From Pontiella desulfatans (GTDB lineage: Bacteria; Verrucomicrobiota; Kiritimatiellia; Kiritimatiellales; Pontiellaceae), in contig NZ_CAAHFG010000001.1 of NCBI RefSeq assembly GCF_900890425.1, positions 3,472,001 through 3,536,000 on the forward strand: a stretch of DNA of 64,000 nt, written 5' to 3'. Within the stretch, counting starts at the first letter, position 1, and the number at the start of each line of letters is the position of its first letter. A program made the translations under genes and the position numbers. Positions 34,592-42,612 of the stretch are shown here, piece after piece. The notes beneath the pieces were generated by a model. It was not told where the DNA came from. It made no database searches and worked only from the letters and a program-made list of their open reading frames with translations.

Positions 34592-36480
34592 TTTGTTTTT
34601 TCACCCCTTGTAAGCCGAATAGCGTGAAGCGATTTAATCAAGGTAGACGACCCCGTAATTTCAAGACGAAGAGTCTGTTTTCCAGACCTTGGAAAAGTCA
34701 GTTCGCCCAGCTCAAACTCATCATAATGCTTCAGATAAACCAGCTGGTCTTGCGTGTGGTCTATTTTCCGGGTTCGGCTCAGCGTTAACTCCAGTTCGGA
34801 GCTTCCGGCCGTAATCCGGATCGGAGATGTACTGCCGTCCGCTTTAGTGCCCGCGGTGAGCGTTGCGCGATACACCCCAGGAGACTGCACATCCAGCCCC
34901 AGAATCACGCCATCCCCTTTTTCATTGAAATTAATGCGGACATGGTCGCCCTGCCCGCGCGTGTTACCGAGCACATCCAAAGAGCCGTTCACATAAAGGT
35001 TGACGGTTTTATCGAACCCGACCAGCGGATAGCGGGTGGGAAAAGATCCGGGATCGTCATGAATTTCATTCCACGTTTTGCGCATGGCCTTTTCCATGCT
35101 CTTCACCCGCTCCGGCTCCTGTTTGGCGATATCATTTTTTTCCCGCGCATCGTCCGCCATGTTAAACAACATCACCTTGGGGCCGCGTTTAACGAGTTTG
35201 AAGTCCCCGCGCCGGAGTGAGAGAGCCTGGTTTTCGTAGATGATGCGGTCTTTGATATCGCTGCATTCCCATTTTACCTCCGGGTTTTTCATCTTCCACG
35301 GAAAGTTCTGCGGCTTCATCCATGGCCACGGCTGCACGGGAACCGCACGTAAAATATCGCGAACAGGTAGCTCGCCAGACTCCGCAAATGCGGGCAGCAG
35401 GGAAATGCCATCCAGCGGCTTCTGAGTGGGAAGCGTTTTTGCATCGGCCGCGTCGAGCAGCGTCGGATAGATGTCGCAGATGCTCGCCGGAGTGTTGATC
35501 ACGCGCGGGGCCCAATTCTCAGGATAACGGAAGAAGGCCGGCACTCGGGTGCCCCCCTCCCAGACGGTGGACTTTTCTCCCCGAAGGCCGCTGGGATTTC
35601 GCAGCCGGTCTTCTTCTGCATTCAGGCGGGTACGCCCCATTTTCTTGACGATGTTTCCATAGGTTTTCGGAATGGCACCGTTGTCCGACAAAAAGATAAT
35701 GATGGTATTTTCGCGCAGGCCCAGCTCATCGACCGCGTCAATCACCCGGCCGGTATATTCGTCGAGCATGGTGATGTAGGCCCAGAGCGTGGCGAGCGGA
35801 CGGGAGACGCCGCGGTCGAGATAGGGTTGCACATATTCATCGCGCGCATTCCACGGCGCATGGATGGCGGAAAACGGGACGTAGAGGAAGAACGGATCGT
35901 TCCGGTGGCGCTTCATGAAGTCGATGGATAGATCGCAAATCCACTCGCTACTGTTGCGCTCGCCTGCTTTTTCCAACCCCTGGAATGTTCCGTTCAGAAC
36001 GCCGTACGGCTCTTCATCGTCGTAGAGGCTGGCCAGGAAAAAGGCCTCATCAAAACCTCGGTTCCACGGCGCGCGCGGCGAGTCCTCGGCATAATATTGC
36101 GAAGCCAGGTGCCACTTGCCGAACATCCCGGTTTTATAGCCGGAAGCCTTGAGCGTATCGGCCAGCGTTACCTCATCCAGATTCAGCTCGGTTCGCCCGC
36201 AATGAACCCCCCAGACCCCGGTGCGCAAAAACTCGCGCCCCGTCAGCAACGAGGCGCGCGACGGCGCGCAGAGCGGCTGGGCATAGAACTGCCTGAACTC
36301 TACGGATTGCGACGCGAGCCGATCAAGGTTCGGCGTAGATGGCCCGCCGGTTTCATGCCGGATGCCGACATCGTCATAGCCGTGGTCGTCCGACATGATC
36401 AAAACAATATTCGGTTGCTGTGCTGCCTGCGCGCAAACTGCCGCGAGGATTCCCAAAAGGATCGATCTTACTATTTTCAT
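34588..36480 (-). CDS. Type I sulfatase with C-terminal extension
   Basis: 630 residues from ATG 36480, just past the TAA of the preceding fragment. Signal peptide about 1-20, DDHGYDD at 31-37 and CAPSR at Cys71. FLSDNG is mid-protein and LFNMADDAREKNDIA closes the catalytic part. A ~130-residue beta-rich tail (from about 495: VNLYVNGSLDVLGNTRGQGD) resembles carbohydrate-binding/DUF-type modules seen behind sulfatases. Two palindromes of the TTCCAA type lie inside the frame: 35971-35985 encodes FQGLEK and 34680-34694 encodes FPRSGK. Overlaps the next gene by 4 bp. Confidence 0.92.
   Translation of the reverse strand: MKIVRSILLGILAAVCAQAAQQPNIVLIMSDDHGYDDVGIRHETGGPSTPNLDRLASQSVEFRQFYAQPLCAPSRASLLTGREFLRTGVWGVHCGRTELNLDEVTLADTLKASGYKTGMFGKWHLASQYYAEDSPRAPWNRGFDEAFFLASLYDDEEPYGVLNGTFQGLEKAGERNSSEWICDLSIDFMKRHRNDPFFLYVPFSAIHAPWNARDEYVQPYLDRGVSRPLATLWAYITMLDEYTGRVIDAVDELGLRENTIIIFLSDNGAIPKTYGNIVKKMGRTRLNAEEDRLRNPSGLRGEKSTVWEGGTRVPAFFRYPENWAPRVINTPASICDIYPTLLDAADAKTLPTQKPLDGISLLPAFAESGELPVRDILRAVPVQPWPWMKPQNFPWKMKNPEVKWECSDIKDRIIYENQALSLRRGDFKLVKRGPKVMLFNMADDAREKNDIAKQEPERVKSMEKAMRKTWNEIHDDPGSFPTRYPLVGFDKTVNLYVNGSLDVLGNTRGQGDHVRINFNEKGDGVILGLDVQSPGVYRATLTAGTKADGSTSPIRITAGSSELELTLSRTRKIDHTQDQLVYLKHYDEFELGELTFPRSGKQTLRLEITGSSTLIKSLHAIRLTRGEKTK
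34680..34694. repeat. Iterated palindrome inside sulfatase gene
   Basis: TTCCAGACCTTGGAA, one mismatch. In frame on the minus strand as F-P-R-S-G-K. Confidence 0.75.
35971..35985. repeat. Iterated palindrome inside sulfatase gene
   Basis: TTCCAACCCCTGGAA, one mismatch. In frame on the minus strand as F-Q-G-L-E-K, between LNGT and AGERNSSEW. Confidence 0.75.
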
Positions 36481-36481
36481 A

Positions 36482-36961
36482 TTACTCCACAATCAATCGA
36501 ATATAACGCTCATCCGTATCGGTCGGGATGAGGTTGATGACTTCATCAAACTCCGGGTCGAACGCGGTGTTGGTGCCGGTGGCCGTGTAATAACCGTTGG
36601 TCCAAACGCCGGAAACGAGGTTGGTGCTGGTTTCAAGATGATAACCGAGATCGTCGGTTCCGCGGCGTTGCGCATGGCGATATTCCAGTCCGACCGCGCC
36701 GTTTCCAAAGCTCGGAACAAAACCCGTATCGGCCAGCAGCGGGTCTCCGCCGAGCGCATACTCGCTCCGGTTGTCGAGCGCGTCGCCATCGGGATTGTTG
36801 GCTTCGCCGGATTCAACCAGGGCGGGATGGTTTTCCAACCATTGGAAATAATTCTTAGGGATTAGCTCCACGACCGGCGATCCATAATCGTAGGTGGTGA
36901 GAACCACGATGCTTTTCGGGGGCAGTGTCTGCATCTGGTCGAGCGTGGTGGATCCGGTCGC
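36482..36961 (-). pseudogene. C-terminal tail of a lost secreted enzyme
   Basis: The frame is open from just after a TGA at 36962 to the TAA at 36482. It begins STTLDQMQTLPPKSIVVLTT, the usual closing strand of GH30/GH39-type beta-sandwich domains. It continues into a tail module (NPDGDALDNRSEYALGGDP, then HLETSTNLVSGVW, ending IRLIVE) of the kind that ends 47218-50298. No signal peptide or catalytic domain remains. A palindrome at 36833 (YFQWLEN) joins the two parts. It is probably non-functional but sits in frame order between GH38 and sulfatase genes. Confidence 0.7.
36833..36847. repeat. Iterated palindrome inside tail fragment
   Basis: TTCCAACCATTGGAA, exact. Reads F-Q-W-L-E on the minus strand. 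A worse copy (TTCCAAATATTGGTT) is at 37019-37033 over the GH38 stop. Confidence 0.85.
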
Positions 36962-37031
36962 TCATTGTTCAGCGCCGCCAATAGTCTTTCCCTTGATGTC
37001 ATACTATGTCCTCTGTAGTTCCAAATATTGG

Positions 37032-39836
37032 TTATGCGATCTCAATGGTAACGATCTTACCTTTCGGAACGCTCAAATTAACGACCCCGTTTTCGATGAG
37101 AAGCTCCTCGCCGCGCAGTTCGTTGAGGTTGTTTTTCCAAGCCTTGGAAACTGGCAGGCCGAACGAGATCGAAACCTCCTGCGTCTCTTCGGTCGGGTTG
37201 AAGAGGCGCAGCACCAGTGAGTCGCGGTCTTCGGCTTTTTTCACCGATGAGAGAACGAGCGCATCGTTGTCGATGGCGTAGTGCGAAGCAATGATCGGCA
37301 GGTCGCCGCCGCGGTTCATGGAAATTTGTGTGGCGGCGGGTTTGGCGTTGAGCTTGTCGGCTTCGGCGTAGACGTTGCCTTCGTCCCAGTTTCCGGCGTG
37401 CGGATAGATCGCGTATTCATAATCCACGGCCTGGAGCATCTGGCTGCCGAGAGCTTCCGGAAATTCGGAAGAGACGCGCGACTCGGTACAGATGCGGTTG
37501 CGCGTGGCGCGCAGCAGCGTTAGCGCGAGCGTGCGTCGGTCGTCTTCCAATAGCTGGAACTCGGTGAGGCAGTTGTTAAGAACCGCCACGCCGTTTTTGC
37601 CGTCGGAGGCATCACAGAAAACGCTCATTGGGCGCAGCGCCATCTCGGGATAGAATTTACCGTCGGCATCGACTTCATGGACCATGCCGCGGCGGTCGAC
37701 GGTAAAGTGCCCGGCGGCATCCGAAAAGTCGGTTTGAATATCGGTCGGGATCATGAGGCGCACACGATGGTCTTTCGCGGTGTTGTCGATGGAGGTTTTC
37801 ACCTTGAGGTGCTTACTGCCCTTGTTGAGCGCAATGCGCGAAACGATGCTCAGGTCAACCAAACGTTCGCTGCGCTTGCCGTATCCCTGCACCTTTACAT
37901 TGCCGTACTCGGCGCATTCCGGAACTTTCATGATGGTTTCAACACCAATGGTGGCACTGAGCGGGCCGTTGTCTTCCATCCAGATGCGCGAGCCGAAGCC
38001 GCGGCTGGTGATGGATTGGTTTTTGTAGGGAGCGTAGTAGGCCCAGTAGTCACCGGTGTCGCCTTCGTCTTCGAACGAGTGCATGTTTTCGATCACGCGC
38101 CCGTTTGGCTTATCGGTCAGGTTGAACGTGCCGTCGGTATTGACTTCCACTTTGAGGAATTCGTTTTCGAGCTGGGTGGCGCCCTGCCCGATGAAGCCGC
38201 CCGCGCTCTTGCGCATGTTCGGCCACCACTCCTCTTCGCGCCAATAAGTCTCCTTGTTGACGACCTTGACCACTTTATATCCGCCCGCCGGAATTTCGCC
38301 GGTGTCGAGGTAGAGCTGATGACGGTCGACATAGTACGGCCACGGGCGAGCTTCGATATCGTGCACGGGCTGCTTATGTTCGTCGCGCGCAATTTCCTGT
38401 ACCGCGAGCGGGGTGCCATCGGCATCTTCGACTCCAAGCGTCCAGCAGCTTTCGGACTGCGGCGTATCGATGCCGACCTTAACCACTTCACGCACCGGGC
38501 GCGGCTGCGGGTTGTGCAGAAGCAGCAGCGTGTCGGTTTGCTCGTAAGCCGAAAGATCGAGCCGCTTGAGCAGTGCGGCCAGAGCGTCTTCGTAAACCGT
38601 CTCGGAAATTTCGAGCGCCTGATTAAGACGGTACATATTATCATCGACCGTCTTGTCCTGCGTGACGCCGTTGATGGAATCATGCGGATGCGCCTTCAGC
38701 AAATAGTTCCAACCTTTGGAAAGCATGCCGACGGGATAGGTTTCGCCCAGCAGACTCAGACCGGTGGCCAACGGCTCGGTGCGGCGGATCAGCGAGTTTT
38801 CGACCGTCTTGTTAAGCTGCTTGATGTGAATGCGTGTCGCCAGGGCGTTGGCGGAGGCGCCGCACGGCTCGCCGTCGCGCAGCTCGCCGTCAACGACCGG
38901 CACAGCGGAGCGATCAATCCGTTTTTCCAAACCTTGGAAATAATCTTCGAGCGAGCCCATTTTAAAGTCGATTTCAGGAAACGCCTCGTTGCAGTCGGCG
39001 ATCATGCGCGGCAGATAGGGATTCGGCGTGGAAAAATCGCAGCCGCACATCAGCAAGCGAAAATCGCTGACCAACGTCTTGTCCATATTGTCCCAGGTGC
39101 GCTGGGCGGCATCCTTGACGTTTTCCTTAAAGTAGCCATCTTCGTGGTCGATGCGGAAATAGTCGTTTTGATAGTTGTCCTCGTCGGCGCGATGATAGGC
39201 CACGCCGGTTTTGCCCCACTCCCAGGCATACTGGTTGTCGTCATAGATATTGTTCAGGCGCACCGGGAAATGCAGATAAAAATATCCATTCTGGCGCGTG
39301 AAATGGCCGAGACGCGAGGTGAGCAACTGCGAACCGTCAGGCGCCGTCCACATGAATTCGCAGTTGGGTGCGCGCTCTTCGGAAACCTTCTTTGCGGCGA
39401 CCGCGTAGTTGATGCCGATGTCGCGGTAGATTTGCGGAAACTGTGCCGTCTGCCCCCATCCAAAGGTGTGGTAGGCAATCGGATTATAGCCGCCCAGCTC
39501 TTCGGCAAAGCGGATGCCGGTCTGCAGGTTGCGAACCAAACACTCGCCGGAAATCGGAAACAGGTCGGGCAAGGTATACCACGGGCCGACAATCAGTTTT
39601 TTTGCCTTCACCAGCGCGGCGATGCGCTCGCGGTTTTCGGGGCGGACTTCCAGATAGTCGTCAATGCAGACGGTCTGACCATCGAGCAGGAAGCTGTCGT
39701 AGGCCGGATCGCTTTCCAGTATATCGATCAGCCAATCCATAAACTCGATCAGCAGCGAGCGGGTTTTCCAGATCGGATAGCGCCATTCACGATCCCAGTG
39801 AGTATGCGCGACAACAATTGCAGTTTTGTTACTCAT
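37032..39836 (-). CDS. GH38-family alpha-mannosidase-like enzyme
   Basis: 934 residues, no signal peptide, so cytoplasmic. HTHWDREW at 11-18 supplies the zinc ligands His11 and Asp15 (numbering His at 11 and 13). ISGECLVRNLQTG near 95 is followed by AYHTFGWGQTAQFPQIY. In typical GH38 enzymes this position reads PD-x-FGH with the nucleophilic Asp, but His123 stands there instead. HPHDSINGV supplies the later His-Asp. A C-terminal GH38 beta-sandwich (LENEFLKVEVNTDGTF) completes the protein. Four TTCCAA palindromes lie in the frame. Starts 9 bp after the symporter stop. Activity needs care because of the nucleophile position. Confidence 0.88.
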   Translation of the reverse strand: MSNKTAIVVAHTHWDREWRYPIWKTRSLLIEFMDWLIDILESDPAYDSFLLDGQTVCIDDYLEVRPENRERIAALVKAKKLIVGPWYTLPDLFPISGECLVRNLQTGIRFAEELGGYNPIAYHTFGWGQTAQFPQIYRDIGINYAVAAKKVSEERAPNCEFMWTAPDGSQLLTSRLGHFTRQNGYFYLHFPVRLNNIYDDNQYAWEWGKTGVAYHRADEDNYQNDYFRIDHEDGYFKENVKDAAQRTWDNMDKTLVSDFRLLMCGCDFSTPNPYLPRMIADCNEAFPEIDFKMGSLEDYFQGLEKRIDRSAVPVVDGELRDGEPCGASANALATRIHIKQLNKTVENSLIRRTEPLATGLSLLGETYPVGMLSKGWNYLLKAHPHDSINGVTQDKTVDDNMYRLNQALEISETVYEDALAALLKRLDLSAYEQTDTLLLLHNPQPRPVREVVKVGIDTPQSESCWTLGVEDADGTPLAVQEIARDEHKQPVHDIEARPWPYYVDRHQLYLDTGEIPAGGYKVVKVVNKETYWREEEWWPNMRKSAGGFIGQGATQLENEFLKVEVNTDGTFNLTDKPNGRVIENMHSFEDEGDTGDYWAYYAPYKNQSITSRGFGSRIWMEDNGPLSATIGVETIMKVPECAEYGNVKVQGYGKRSERLVDLSIVSRIALNKGSKHLKVKTSIDNTAKDHRVRLMIPTDIQTDFSDAAGHFTVDRRGMVHEVDADGKFYPEMALRPMSVFCDASDGKNGVAVLNNCLTEFQLLEDDRRTLALTLLRATRNRICTESRVSSEFPEALGSQMLQAVDYEYAIYPHAGNWDEGNVYAEADKLNAKPAATQISMNRGGDLPIIASHYAIDNDALVLSSVKKAEDRDSLVLRLFNPTEETQEVSISFGLPVSKAWKNNLNELRGEELLIENGVVNLSVPKGKIVTIEIA
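37135..37149. repeat. Iterated palindrome inside GH38 gene
   Basis: TTCCAAGCCTTGGAA, exact. In frame as V-S-K-A-W-K near the C-terminus. Confidence 0.85.
37545..37559. repeat. Iterated palindrome inside GH38 gene
   Basis: TTCCAATAGCTGGAA, one mismatch. In frame as F-Q-L-L-E. Confidence 0.7.
38707..38721. repeat. Iterated palindrome inside GH38 gene
   Basis: TTCCAACCTTTGGAA, exact. In frame as L-S-K-G-W-N, 18 bp upstream of the codons for HPHDS. Confidence 0.85.
38925..38939. repeat. Iterated palindrome inside GH38 gene
   Basis: TTCCAAACCTTGGAA, exact. In frame as Y-F-Q-G-L-E-K. Confidence 0.85.
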
Positions 39837-39845
39837 CTAAATTCC

Positions 39846-41255
39846 TTATTTGCTTTCAGCGCGGCGCTCTTCGAGCTCGGCTTTAATTTCATACATTCGT
39901 TTTTCGGTCAGCGAGTAACGCCACATCGCGAGCGCACCGACAGAAAAACCGATGGCCGGAATCAGCACAAACAGCAGGCGCATTTTGAGAAAGGTGGCAT
40001 CGGTCTGGTTGGCATCCAGCTCCACATTGAAACCAACCCAGTCAAGCGACAGGTTGGCAATCAGGAAGGCCAGCGAAAAGGCGAGCTTATTGACCCAGCT
40101 GTACATTGCCCCCAGGGTCCCCTCGGCCCGCCGGCCGGACTTGAGCTCTTCATAGTCGCAGACATCGGCCAGCAACGAAGGAATCAGTAGCCACAGCGCG
40201 GAAAATCCCGGCGCAATCATGATGGTGGTGATGAAGATGAGGTAGGGGTCGCCCGGCGTATAGAAAAACCAGCGCAGCGCAGCCCCCACCCCAGCCAGCA
40301 GCATAAAGCTGATGATCACGTGGCGTTTCCCTATCTTAAGCGACAACCAGGTCGCCAGTGGAATTGCCGCTAAGCTGACAATTGTGTTGATGGTTCCGTT
40401 CATACCGAGTAGCGCAGCGCCATCGGATTTAACCCCCTCAAACATGTAATAGATAATAAGATATTGGCCGGAGAGGTCGGCTGTGAAATAGCTCAAAACC
40501 AGCAGCAGAATTGTGAGCAGCACCAACAGGAACGGCTTGTTTTGGACGGTTTCTTTGATCGCCGCCCACATGGAGATGCGCTCCTGCTTCTGCGCCTGTT
40601 CATGCAACCGCTCCTCGCAGAATTTAGAAGGAAAAAAGGCGGCCAAGAGGAACACCACCGAGATTCCGGCCGAAAGCCAAAGCACGGCGCGCAAGGGCGA
40701 AGCGAATCCGTCCCAGAACAACACCGCCGCGATCCACGGCAAGAGCAGGCCGGAGGCATTGGCCATGATGCTGCGTATGAACATAAGCCGAGTACGCTCA
40801 TGGTAATCGCCCGTCATCTCAAAGCCGAGCCCGTTGTAGGGCACAAGAAAGATGGTTGTCCCGGTAAAAAACACCATGGCGCCCACCAAGGTGATCCAGA
40901 AATACTGCATGCCGCTCAAACCTTCTGGAAGAAAGCCCCACAATCCGATCAGTGCAAGAGCAGCAACGACCGCCCCTGGAATCAGAAACGGAAGCCGCCG
41001 CCCTTTTTTAAAGCGCGCCTGGTCAGAAATATGCCCGCAAATCGGGTCGGAAAAGGCATTCCATAGGTTCGGGATAAATAGCGCCCACGCAATCAGCGTC
41101 GGGCTCATGTGCAACGTCATATTTAGAATCGGGTTCGCAATGTTATGAAATGCGTTGTTCATGAGGGTGTCATTCATGCCCCCCATGCCGTAGGCCAGTT
41201 TCTTTCCGAACGGAATTTTATCCGCTTTTTCGGTTTTATGGTGTTTCTTCTTCAT
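39846..41255 (-). CDS. GPH-family sugar:cation symporter (MFS fold)
   Basis: 469 residues and a paralogue of 12028-13425. KLAYGMGGMNDTLMNNAFHN at the N-terminus, LWNAFSDPICGHISDQARFK in the 2-3 loop region, and about twelve hydrophobic stretches with Lys/Arg-rich loops (KKGRRLPFLIPG). First gene of the minus-strand run with GH38 and four sulfatases, 9 bp before GH38. The promoter should lie in 41256-41412, shared with divergent GH130, where a LacI-type site (41332) and a 14-bp palindrome sit. Probably imports mannose-containing oligosaccharides; inference from neighbours. Confidence 0.92.
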   Translation of the reverse strand: MKKKHHKTEKADKIPFGKKLAYGMGGMNDTLMNNAFHNIANPILNMTLHMSPTLIAWALFIPNLWNAFSDPICGHISDQARFKKGRRLPFLIPGAVVAALALIGLWGFLPEGLSGMQYFWITLVGAMVFFTGTTIFLVPYNGLGFEMTGDYHERTRLMFIRSIMANASGLLLPWIAAVLFWDGFASPLRAVLWLSAGISVVFLLAAFFPSKFCEERLHEQAQKQERISMWAAIKETVQNKPFLLVLLTILLLVLSYFTADLSGQYLIIYYMFEGVKSDGAALLGMNGTINTIVSLAAIPLATWLSLKIGKRHVIISFMLLAGVGAALRWFFYTPGDPYLIFITTIMIAPGFSALWLLIPSLLADVCDYEELKSGRRAEGTLGAMYSWVNKLAFSLAFLIANLSLDWVGFNVELDANQTDATFLKMRLLFVLIPAIGFSVGALAMWRYSLTEKRMYEIKAELEERRAESK

Positions 41256-41331
41256 AACCGATGCCCTCTCAACTCAACCCAAACAGGTTTATCAAAAATT
41301 TCCCTTGTAAAGCCAACCATTCTGCATAGGA

Positions 41332-41345
41332 TGTAAACGATTGCA
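41332..41345. promoter_or_regulatory. LacI-type operator candidate
   Basis: TGTAAACGATTGCA in the divergent gap between symporter and GH130. One half-site is perfect and the other has two changes from the LacI-family consensus. Confidence 0.45.
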
Positions 41346-41349
41346 AGGC

Positions 41350-41363
41350 GATTTGGCCAAATC
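41350..41363. promoter_or_regulatory. 14-bp perfect palindrome
   Basis: GATTTGGCCAAATC, 4 bp past the LacI-type site and 49-63 bp before GH130. A possible second operator. Confidence 0.35.
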
Positions 41364-41412
41364 TATTCTGAATCGCTGACAGAGAGAAAAATTTAACATC
41401 AGGAGACACACC

Positions 41413-42480
41413 ATGCTCAACGCAGGCACATTGGAAGAAACAAAAATTGATATGGCTGAAATCGAAGCCCGTTCAACGGAAATCATCGGCCCGTCCGTTC
41501 CCAACATGCCGTGGCAGGATCGTCCAACCGGCTCCAGCGATGTGATGTGGCGCTTCGACCAAAACCCAATCATGGGCCCGCGCGAAATCCCCTGTGCACT
41601 GGGCGTCTACAACAGCGGCCTGCTCCCCTACGAAGGCGGCTTCATCGGTGTATTCCGAGTTGACCACATGGATACCGTCCCCTTCCTGCACCTTGGCTAC
41701 AGCAAAGATGCCATCAACTGGGACATTGAACACGAGCCGATTCCCTTCGTTCGCGAAGACGGCACCCCCAGCATCATTCAGTGGGCCTACGACCCGCGTC
41801 TGGTCGAGATTGAAGGCGTCTACTATATTTCATGGTGCAACTCGCTAGACGGGCACGGCCCGACCATCGGACTGGCCGCCACCACCGACTTCAAAAACTT
41901 CACCCAGCTCGAAAACGCCTTCCTGCCCTTCAACCGCAACGGCGTGCTTTTCCCGAAAAAATTTGACGGCCGCTTTGCCATGTTCAGCCGTCCGTCCGAC
42001 AACGGCCATACTCCGTTCGGCGACATCTTCCTCTCTTACAGCCCAGACATGAAATACTGGGGCGAACACCGCTGGGTGATGGGAGCGGACTTCAAGCACG
42101 GCTGGTGGCAAGGCGTCAAGATCGGCGCAGGCTCCATTCCGATTGAGACCACCGAAGGGTGGCTCTCCTTCTATCACGGCGTCACCAGCACCTGTAATGG
42201 AAACATCTATTCCGTCGGTGCCTCGCTACACGACCTCAACGACCCGTCCATCGTGCTCAAGCGCAGCTACACCGCGCTGCTGGCCCCGGAAAAGGACTAC
42301 GAAGTCTCTGGACGAGTTCCAAACGTCATCTTCCCATGCGCGGCTCTGGCCGATGCCGAAACCGGCCGCATCGCCGTTTACTACGGCGCAGCCGACACCC
42401 ACATGGGCATCGCCTTCACCACCATCGACACCGTGATGGAATTCCTCAACAACGAAAAACCGCGCGAACACTGCAGCTAA
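41413..42480 (+). CDS. GH130-family mannoside phosphorylase
   Basis: 355 residues, five-bladed propeller enzyme of family GH130. WAYDPRL at 124-130 carries the catalytic Asp127. KIGAGSIPIETTEGWLSFYH and ADAETGRIAVYYGAADTHMG (each given in 20 residues) are typical late blades that bind phosphate and sugar. No signal peptide. GH130 enzymes phosphorolyse beta-mannosides to mannose 1-phosphate, or hydrolyse beta-1,2-mannosides. AGGAGACACACC precedes the ATG. With GH2 beta-mannosidase and two GH38-type genes nearby, mannose is the likely shared sugar. Divergent from the symporter-GH38-sulfatase run. Confidence 0.88.
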   Translation: MLNAGTLEETKIDMAEIEARSTEIIGPSVPNMPWQDRPTGSSDVMWRFDQNPIMGPREIPCALGVYNSGLLPYEGGFIGVFRVDHMDTVPFLHLGYSKDAINWDIEHEPIPFVREDGTPSIIQWAYDPRLVEIEGVYYISWCNSLDGHGPTIGLAATTDFKNFTQLENAFLPFNRNGVLFPKKFDGRFAMFSRPSDNGHTPFGDIFLSYSPDMKYWGEHRWVMGADFKHGWWQGVKIGAGSIPIETTEGWLSFYHGVTSTCNGNIYSVGASLHDLNDPSIVLKRSYTALLAPEKDYEVSGRVPNVIFPCAALADAETGRIAVYYGAADTHMGIAFTTIDTVMEFLNNEKPREHCS

Positions 42481-42486
42481 GTAGAG

Positions 42487-42506
42487 GGCGGCGGGAAATC
42501 GCCGCC
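42487..42506 (+). terminator. GC-rich hairpin between GH130 and beta-helix gene
   Basis: GGCGGCG-GGAAAT-CGCCGCC, a 7-bp perfect stem 6 bp after the GH130 stop. There is no T-tract, so it may only attenuate or stabilise the transcript. Confidence 0.4.
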
Positions 42507-42612
42507 TTGAACCGCATTATCACGAACAAGGAATGTCGAATTTTGAAATATAGATTCCCTTCAAAACTCGGAGTTCCTTGTTCATTGTTCGATATCCAAA
42601 AAGGTAACTATT

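Noticed and set aside
37677-40190. 837-codon plus-strand frame
   Set aside because: Antisense shadow covering GH38 and the symporter end. Both are firmly identified on the minus strand.
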